Positions 56,656 through 64,000 of a DNA stretch of 64,000 nt are shown piece by piece (the stretch's first letter is position 1; each line of letters begins with the position of its first letter). The position numbers were made by a program, and so were the translations under genes. The notes under the pieces are model-generated. The model was not told the origin of the DNA, made no database searches, and was given only the letters and a program-made list of their open reading frames with translations. Source of the DNA: Trichinella spiralis (Eukaryota; Nematoda; Enoplea; Trichinellida; Trichinellidae); contig CM012955.1 in assembly GCA_000181795.3 (NCBI GenBank), positions 11,841,380-11,905,379 on the forward strand, given 5' to 3'.

Positions 56656-57431
56656 TCAGTTGCTGATTTTGGATTCCACTCTCAAGCAAGCGATTTCGTC
56701 AGTGGGATTGTCAGCGTCTCTCATCACAATATCCATTGCATATATGCCCTAGAATGAAGTGAATTCAGAATTTGCATTATATTTGTTGTTGTCGCAGTTT
56801 AATTTAATTTAATTTAATTTATTCAGTTCAATTCAACTCACTCCCCCCGCCAAAAGTCCAATTACGGGCGAGTACGGACTGAAATCAAAGTTCAACACTA
56901 ATGTGTTATTGCCAGGTTGAAGAGGACAGTTGTAACATTGCTTGATGTTTCGGCTAAAATTTTCCCAAATAATCAAATGAAAAATAATTCATCTATCACA
57001 AGGTGCAATTGCATATACTCACAGCAATCCCATTGTAGGAAGGGAATGCCATGAACAAGAGCCCCAAAGTAGTTTTCCAAAATATTGCAAATCAATATCG
57101 GCGTATATGTTGTTCAACACACCGCCTCCGTTGAATGAAGTAACTCTGAGATTCATCTTATGGCGCATGTCGACCGGATAATTCTCTTCTCCTTTTTCAT
57201 TTTTAATTGAAAGATGTTTTATTTTCAACGAATGTTTCACTTCTGTTAAATGATAAAATATGATAAATTAAAAATTGAAAATAGAAAAGGACAATTTCAT
57301 TTACCAGGTTTGCATTCGGTGTAGAACAAGGTCTTGTCGGTTCCATCAGGGGCTTCACAGCTGCTGGCCAAACTGGCATCAAGCACAGTTAGAAATAGAA
57401 AACTTATCAAAAAGCAACGCACGCTTTTCAT
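56656..57431 (-). CDS. Secreted ML-domain (GM2 activator/NPC2-like) lipid-binding protein
   Basis: Four exons, 5' to 3': 57431-57305, 57242-57023, 56953-56842, 56748-56656; 183 residues. A clear signal peptide (MKSVRCFLISFLFLTVLDAS) precedes a small beta-rich domain. The Cys pattern (C..C near the amino end, GSCSWHS, CYNCPLQPGNNTLVL, and C in IACLRVESKI) and the final GIYAMDIVMRD-x-C segment match ML proteins, especially GM2 activator, whose last strands read NYRIESVL...LGCIKI. Such proteins hold a single lipid in a cavity and present it to enzymes, or carry sterols, in lysosomes or outside the cell. It lies next to another secreted-protein gene on the same strand. An NPC2-type assignment is the alternative. 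Confidence 0.8.
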
Positions 57432-57791
57432 TTTTCGATTTATAATTTATTATAAATTAATCTACTGTGAACAAGTCAGAATGAAAATGGTCCCTTTTCC
57501 AGTGCTTATTTATAAGCTTTTTACAATTTAATATTTGCTCTTCCAACGAACTCTTCATCATCAGCGCCAAATCACGCCACTTTCTTCTATAATCTGTACG
57601 GCAATGTTTGATTTTGTAAAATTCCATTTTGCATACTTTATTTCACAACGATAATAAGTCAATCTTAAGGATTGATATCCATTTTGTTATCGTCACTGTT
57701 ATTCAAATAACAGTCACTGGTGGCGTGACAACAATTTGTTTTCCGATGCAACATTATCTGCATCAACGTAGACAACAATATTTTATGACAA

Positions 57792-57818
57792 TCACACACA
57801 CACACACACACACACACA
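57792..57818. repeat. (AC)n microsatellite
   Basis: About 13 AC units, followed by more CA-rich sequence. Confidence 0.95.
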
Positions 57819-58549
57819 TGCGCGCTCACACAAACAGACACACAGGAAGATTTTTTTTGCTTTTAAACTTTTTCTCTGAACACGTGATTGTAACAACTAT
57901 GGCGTTCAATATCATTGCAAGAAGCTGAAATTAAACGAATTGCATTATTCAACAATTTTGCGCACATTCAAAGATCTTGTTGAGAAAACATATAAAATTA
58001 CAATTTAACTGCAAATAGTACAAAATTATAGCACAGAATTAGCATTAGCATAGAAAGATTGTTCTTATTTAACCGAAGCATGCTAAAAGTTGTTCCAAAA
58101 TTAATGTATCTGTGCATTTGATTTTTTTGATAAATCCCTTTACAAGGGTACAGTTAATAAAATTTCAAAAATAGAAATTTTAAATCTTCTCGCTCCTGTC
58201 TACTGTAATAGTCACATATTATACTTGATTGTTTTTTATGTACAGAATCCTTCATAGCAAAACCATTTATCTCGTCTAAGCAGTCTGTCGTTGGCAGCAT
58301 TTTTCTTTAACAGAGCTTAATCATTCTCAGCGTTATCGTAACAGTTCGCGGATTTTGTATAATAAAAAGAATTTTCATGACCAATTGTTATTACAGTACA
58401 CAACTTTTGCGGTAAAAATAATAAACTTCTATTGGAAAAACAACAAACTAACTGGAAATACGACGATATCTAACTTATATATACGGTACACCACGAGCAG
58501 TTTGTCAAATTGTTAATTTCAATTACTGACAGTTTATTACGGACAATAG

Positions 58550-58562
58550 CCCCCCCCCCCCC
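58550..58562. repeat. Poly-C run
   Basis: Thirteen consecutive Cs, striking in such AT-rich DNA; the true length is uncertain. Confidence 0.85.
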
Positions 58563-60220
58563 AAAATACCTTGTTGGTGGGGAAACATTTTCTCTTAATG
58601 AGTCGAGCAGGAGTGAGCTTTATTTTGTACAGTTATAAGCCCACAGTGTGCTTACAGCCAGATGTGTATCCATGAGAAAGATTTGTTTTCTTGTTTGTTT
58701 TACTTTTCGAGAATGATTCATCATGATTTAGAAGAGCACCAACAAAAAAGGTGGACCAGACGACGAGAAGACGCCTATGCTGGTAAGTTCCATTGTTCCG
58801 AGTATCTTCTTTAATTGTTTAATAAAGGTGTAGTTGAGAATTAATAGCGAATTTGTAGATTATTGTCGGAAGTAGGTAATAAATCACTGAAAATACATTG
58901 AAATTTTACTTGTCAGTTAACGAGCGGTTTGTTGGGAATCTGTTTTGCATAATCGCTAATTATAATAGTCTGTTATTATAATAAGATATATATATATATA
59001 TATGACTAGCACGTTTCAATATTTGAGATTAGTTGTCATTGTAATTTGAAATTTTCATATCACATTGTCGAGATAAGGTTTGAAAATAATTTTCAGAAAA
59101 AGAAAGCTACTTCAGCGTTGAGATCCAGTGCAGTTAGGCTAAGTCGAATAACGACACTTCGCGTCTATTGTACGTGCAAATATGTAAATAAATGTTTTCT
59201 GAGTTGCTCGTGTCATCAGTAACTTGGCTAATTTGACTAGCGGTAGCGTTAGATAAAGGTCTTTCTTGGTGAACTTTATTTGAAATAATTGTAAACTAAT
59301 GGTGTGCGGCCACCGAACAACAGGGAATTTTCACTAAAAGCGTAGACTGCAGTCAACGAGTCAATTGATATGTTTTTCTTGTTTATTTTCATGCTTCCAA
59401 AATGATTAATCATTCAGTGCAAAAAGTAAATAATGGGAAGACAAGTGTAAGTTTCGTTTCATTTGTTATTATTTTGTTTTTAATTTTTTTCTGCTATTCT
59501 AGAAGTAAATAACTGTTTTATTGCGCTTAGCATTACGTCCGCTATTCTTGTTTAGCTTTATTCCAATCCAAAGTTTCTATGAAAGTAGAATATGAAAACT
59601 TTCAGAGGCTGCTTTTTCATTCATGAGCGACTTATCACTCGTGATCAATTTATAATATAATATCAGCTGTTATGTATAATAAACATTGCTGTTGGTCAAG
59701 GTAATGCCAGATTGTTCATTTGTAGCTTTCCACTTTTTGAGATAGGTAAGATTTGTTTGAAAATTACCGCAAATCAGATATCAACTCCCATTTGTAAGTC
59801 ATTATTGAGTTTTTGTTGATGTTGTTCAATAATTATTGTAATCTGCTATACATCAATCAGCAGCAACATGCTGTAATATTTAACCATATTCTAAATAATA
59901 ATATTTTCAAAACACAGAGTACACTATGTATCATTTTATTCTTATTTGTATCATACAGGTGAAGCACATATTCAATAAATAATGCTGCAATAACTGTTAA
60001 ATGTGAATGCAGTAAATTACACTATGATAAAATTATATAATTAATCATGAATTATGAAATGAATGCTCTGATATAGATGATGAATGATAAAATGAATGGT
60101 AATGATAAAAACTACAGCATGTTATGAATTAAAATAAAGTCCCTGAGTTAGGGTTCTGCAATTTGCAGTACAGTTGATCAGTAACTAAAGTTTGCGGTGT
60201 TTGTAATATGTCTTTTAGGA

Positions 60221-63200
60221 TCAAGATTGGTTATCTTGTGGCTTCCCGATCATCATAGCTGCATCTTGAATCGGTTGTTTCAATGACAAGCTGGCATTTG
60301 TGGACGTTCCTTCATTGTTTCCTTCATAATGAAATTGATATGTAAAAATTGTTTGACATACTGAAAAGGTTCAGCTTAACACTTACGACCCAATCCGACA
60401 ATAGTATTTACAGGTGGACGAGGAATTGCATTGTTTCGTCTGCAAAATAGTGAATTTAACTTTGATTTTTTTAATTTCAAATGTATCTCACTTCGCGGCG
60501 AAGGTGGTATTCGGGTTATATGCTGCAGTTTCTTGGAATGCTTGATGTGCCACGGATGGCATGTTGATTCTGAAAGCATTGTAAGAACTTTATCTCATCA
60601 ATGTACTAATAAATTGTTCTTTAAAAACTTTGTGTACATCAGATTCCACTTGCAGAGTAATAATATTAAAAATAATATCTTACCCCAAATTCCGATTTCC
60701 AGCGGAATTTTCAGTTTTAATCATTTTGTAGGTTCCATAATATGGGTGTGTGTAAGTATTTGTGTTGTATCCGTTTTCTGATGTTACAAATAATTTATAA
60801 TAATTGTTTGACATACTGAAAAAATTCAGTTTAATACTTACGACCCAATATGACAATAGTAGGCAGCGGAGGACGAGGAATTGCATTGCTAGGTCTGCAG
60901 AATAGTGCATTTAACTTTGATTNAAAAAATAATATTTTACCCCCAAATTTCGGGATTTCCCAGCGGATTTTTCAGTTTTAATCATTTTGTAGGTTTCCAT
61001 AATATGGGGTGTGGTAAGGTATTGGGGTGTTATCCGTTTTTCTGATGTTACAAAATAATTTATTAATAATTGTTTGACATACTGAAAAAATTCTGTTTAA
61101 TACTTACGACCCAATATGACAATAGTAGGCAGCGGAGGACGAGGAATTGCATTGCTAGGTCTGCAGAATAGTGCATTTAACTTTGATTTTTTTAATTTCA
61201 AATGTATCTCACCTCGCAGAAAAGGCGGTATTCAAGTTGTATGCTGCAGTCTTTTGGAATGCTTGATGTGCCACGGATGGCATGTTAATTCTGAAAGCAT
61301 TGTAAAAACTTTATCTCATCAATGTACTAATAAATTGTTCTTTAAAAACTTTGTGTACATCAGATCACACTTGCAGAGTAACAGTTTTAAAAATTAATAT
61401 CTTACTCAAAATTCTGATTTCCAGCGCAATTTTCAGTTTTAATCAATTTGTAGGTTCCATGATATGGGTGTATGTAATTATTTGTGTTGTATCCGTTTTC
61501 TGATGTTACAAATAATTTATAATAATTGTTTGACATACTGAGAAAATTCTGTTTAACACTTACGACCCAATCCGACTATAGTAGGCAGCGGAGGACGAGG
61601 AATTGCATTGCTAGGTCTGTAGAATAGTGCATTTAACTTTGATTTTTTTAATTTCAAATGTATCTCACCTCGCAGAAAAGGTGGTATTCAAGTTGTATGC
61701 TGCAGTCTTTTGGAATGCTTGATGTGCCACGGATGGCATGTTGATTCTAAAAGCATTGTAAAACCTTTATTTCATCAATGTGCTCATAAATGGTTTGTTT
61801 AAAACTTTGTTCATATTTGATTACATTTACAGAGTAATAGTTTGAAAAATTAATATCCTACCCGCAAATCTGATTTTCTGCCTTATTTTCAGCTTTAATC
61901 ATTTTGTCTGTTCCATGATATGGGTGTGTTTCATTGTTTCCGCTGTGTTCGTTTTCTGATATTAAAATTCATTTATAATAATTGTTTGACATACTGAGAA
62001 AATTCTGTTTAACACTTACGACCCAATCTGACAATAGTATGTACAGGTGGACGAGGAATTGCAGTGTTTTGTCTGCAAAATAGTGAATTTAACTTTGATT
62101 TTCTTAATTTCAAATGTATCTCACCTTCCAGCAGAGATGGTATTTACGTAATATACTGCAGTCTTTTGGAATGCTTGATGTGCCACGGATGGCATGTTGA
62201 TTCTGAAAGCATTGTAAAAACTTTATCTCATCAATGTACTAATAAATTGTTCTTTAAAAACTTTGTGTACATCAGATCACACTTGCAGAGTAACAGTTTT
62301 AAAAATTAATATCTTACCCCAAATTCCGATTTCCAGCGGAATTTTCAGTTTTAATCATTTTGTAGGTTCCATAATATGGGTGTGTGTAATTATTTGTGTT
62401 GTATCCGTTTTCTGATGTTACAAATGATTTATAATAATTGTTTGACATACTGAAAAAATTCAGTTTAATACTTACGACCCAATATGACAATAGTAGGCAG
62501 CGGAGGACGAGGAATTGCATTGCTAGGTCTGCAGAATAGTGCATTTAACTTTGATTTTTTTAATTTCAAATGTATCTCACCTCGCAGAAAAGGTGGTGTT
62601 CAAGTTGTATGCTGCAGTCTTTTGGAATGCTTGATGTGCCACGGATGGCATGTTGATTCTAAAAGCATTGTAAAAACTTTATTTCATCAATGTGCTCATA
62701 AATGGTTTGTTTAAAACTTTGTTCATATTTGATTACACTTGCAGAGTAATAGTTTGAAAAATTAATATCCTACCCACAAATCAGATTTTCTGCCTTATTT
62801 TCAGCTTTAATCATTTTGTCTGTTCCATGATATGGGTGTGTTTCATTGTTTCCGCTGTGTTCGTTTTCTGATATTAAAATTCATTTATAATAATTGTTTG
62901 ACATACTGGAAAAATTCAGTTTAACACTTACGACCTAATCCGGTAATAGTATGGGCTGACGACTGTGGCTGGTGTATAGGCGACCGTGGACTTGCCGTGT
63001 TAGGCGTGCTAAATAATGAATTTAATTTTTATTTTTTTCAGTTTTAAATGTATCTCACTTTGCAGGAGAGGTGGTATTAGGACTGTATGCTGCCACTTCC
63101 TGTGAATTTTCGTTCTTCACTACTGGCTGGCTAACACTGAAAACAATGGAAGAAACTGTACTGTACAAATGTGTTCATAAATGATTCATATAAAGTGTTT

Positions 63201-63836
63201 TGCCAATCTTATGCGTTGAAAGGTAAAATATTATGGCATGTATAAACTGGTTTGGGAATTTGAAGCTAAATAGAATCGCAGGCAGATTTATGTGCTTTCG
63301 AAAAATGTTATGTTTCTTCTTTTATTTTTAATACATGATTGTATATTAAAGCAGAAAATGTATTACTTACCGTTCACTGTTTACTAATGAAGAATGTTGA
63401 AGCCTTATTTGATTCATGAGCTGACGTTTCTTCTCTTCCTTTTTTTTTAGTTTCTCTTTCTCTATTTGTTTCTGATACATTTCGCCAACCTAAATCCATA
63501 ATTTTAATGAATTTTCTTAATTTACCTTAATAATTTAATTTAATTTCATTTCATAATTAATTCCATTAATTTTCTTTTATGCTGAAATATAACGCTGCAT
63601 TATCGAATTTTCTAATTTACCATGTTGTACGTAATGTGTCCGTGATTTGCATGCGACTTCAAGTGTTGCTTTAAAGACAATTCCCAGTGAAACGATTTTC
63701 CACATAACGGACAATCGTATGGTAATACATTGCTGTGCATTTTCATGTGATTGTGCTTCGCGCCACGATTGTTGAAACGTTTTCCGCACGTTTGGCAAGC
63801 AAACGGTCTAATTCCCAAATGGATATTCATGTGCAT
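60221..63836 (-). CDS. C2H2 zinc-finger protein with a tandemly duplicated exon-module tail, 5' end outside window
   Basis: The first visible exon (63836-63621) ends one C2H2 finger and encodes two more (CQTCGKRFNNRGAKHNHMKMH; CPLCGKSFHWELSLKQHLKSH). Next, 63489-63371 gives a charged, probably helical stretch (YQKQIEKEKLKKKEEKKRQ). Then come repeated three-exon modules: B (78 nt, residues like PSVAHQAFQKTAAYNLN), A (53 nt, Pro-rich NAIPRPPLPTIV) and C (94 nt, THPYYGTYKMIKTENSAGN). Oldest-looking copies are B 63136-63059 and A 63008-62932; the last are C 60777-60684, B 60569-60492 and A 60439-60387. A terminal exon 60321-60221 ends KPQDNQS and TGA. Splice phases (2, 1, 2) make each module frame-neutral at 225 nt, or 75 residues. 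The fingers suggest DNA binding. Copy number is uncertain because of the N and poor sequence near 60923. Confidence 0.8.
60387..63136 (-). repeat. Tandem array of exon triplets (about seven modules)
   Basis: Blocks of about 455 bp recur with exons and introns both conserved. Exon C comes in two sequence types that mostly alternate: type 1 (HPYYGTYKMIKTENSAGN) around 60684, 61400 and 62315, and type 2 (HPYHGTDKMIKAENKAEN) around 61855 and 62770. This gives a higher-order period near 910 bp. The upstream copy (62932-63136) is the most diverged, and its A exon is 24 nt longer than the others. Near identity of some copies, introns included, points to recent duplication or gene conversion. Confidence 0.85.
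60923..61060. other. Assembly join: single N followed by homopolymer-inflated sequence
   Basis: The only N of the window is at 60923. The following 140 bp match the C-exon region of other modules but have extra bases in many short runs (cccccaaat, gggattt, ggggtgtgg), unlike all other copies, and the B exon expected just before is missing. This looks like a low-quality end joined inside the repeat array, not a biological change. Confidence 0.8.
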
Positions 63837-64000
63837 CTGAAATAGTTTTTAGGAGTTAATATTATGCATTTAATTTGTTTTATTGTATTTATCACGCATG
63901 CAAGGGAAACTGTAAAAATTGTGGAAGTTAATAATAATTTACTGTTTTTGGGATATGCATAAAAATAAAAATTAAAAAGATATAAATGGTGAAACAGTGG

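Larger units (their letters stand above)
57432..60220. other. Intergenic region with two orphan plus-strand first-exon-like segments
   Basis: AT-rich; contains (AC)n at 57792-57818 and a C run at 58550-58562. Two plus-strand segments start with ATG and end at good donors: 58713-58782 (MIHHDLEEHQQKRWTRRR..., then gtaagttc) and 59402-59446 (MINHSVQKVNNGKTS, then gtaagttt). Each follows a similar T-rich leader. No downstream exons were found before the antisense zinc-finger gene, so they stay unassigned. Confidence 0.4.

Noticed and set aside
60387-63136. Regularly spaced repeats, as in a CRISPR array, and plus-strand frames of about 80 codons over them
   Set aside because: The units are about 455 bp, contain exons and introns of a minus-strand gene, and the locus is animal nuclear DNA; the plus-strand frames are antisense shadows.

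Overview
This is nuclear DNA from an invertebrate animal. It is AT-rich, full of microsatellites, and its genes have many short introns with GT..AG ends (acceptors often TTTCAG or TTTTAG). The gene set (meiotic MSH4, CSK, MTMR10-like pseudophosphatase, spalt-type zinc-finger factor, NHE exchanger, secreted pepsin-like and ML-domain proteins) fits an ecdysozoan. A nematode, perhaps a Trichinella-like one, is my best guess; nothing here proves the species. Exon models were built by hand from reading frame, splice phase and family conservation, so edges may be off by a base.

Layout. 45-1450 (+) is the 3' end of MSH4. It converges on an MTMR10/12-like gene (1771-5036, -), which lies just downstream of a CSK tyrosine kinase gene (5771-8119, -). 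An unrecognised spliced reading frame sits directly upstream of CSK (8167-8517, -). About 5 kb without genes follows. A complete spalt/SALL gene (13579-28075, -) has eight coding exons and an 8.1-kb first intron; its first exon carries the NuRD-binding RRKQ motif. Upstream lies an 18.5-kb desert (28076-46604) of low-complexity DNA broken by GC-richer islands. In it I found a two-exon small gene (36399-37249, +) for an 81-residue protein starting MGCGGGK, probably lipid-anchored.

The right third is a run of minus-strand genes: a plasma-membrane-type Na+/H+ exchanger (46605-51719), a secreted pepsin-family protein whose second catalytic Asp is Asn (53386-55392), a secreted ML/GM2-activator-like protein (56656-57431), and the 3' part of a C2H2 zinc-finger gene (60221 to beyond the window) whose tail is a tandem array of three-exon modules. 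The array contains the window's only N and a poor-quality module, so its copy number is not reliable.

Functionally these are mostly unrelated housekeeping, signalling and developmental genes. The exchanger, pepsin-like and ML genes could share a secretory or gut setting, but only their adjacency suggests it. The most notable points are the exon-triplet array, the dead pepsin homologue, the MGC small gene, a CSK with no recognisable SH3 domain, an altered MSH4 GRGT motif, and a hAT-type MITE with a near-perfect 8-bp target duplication.
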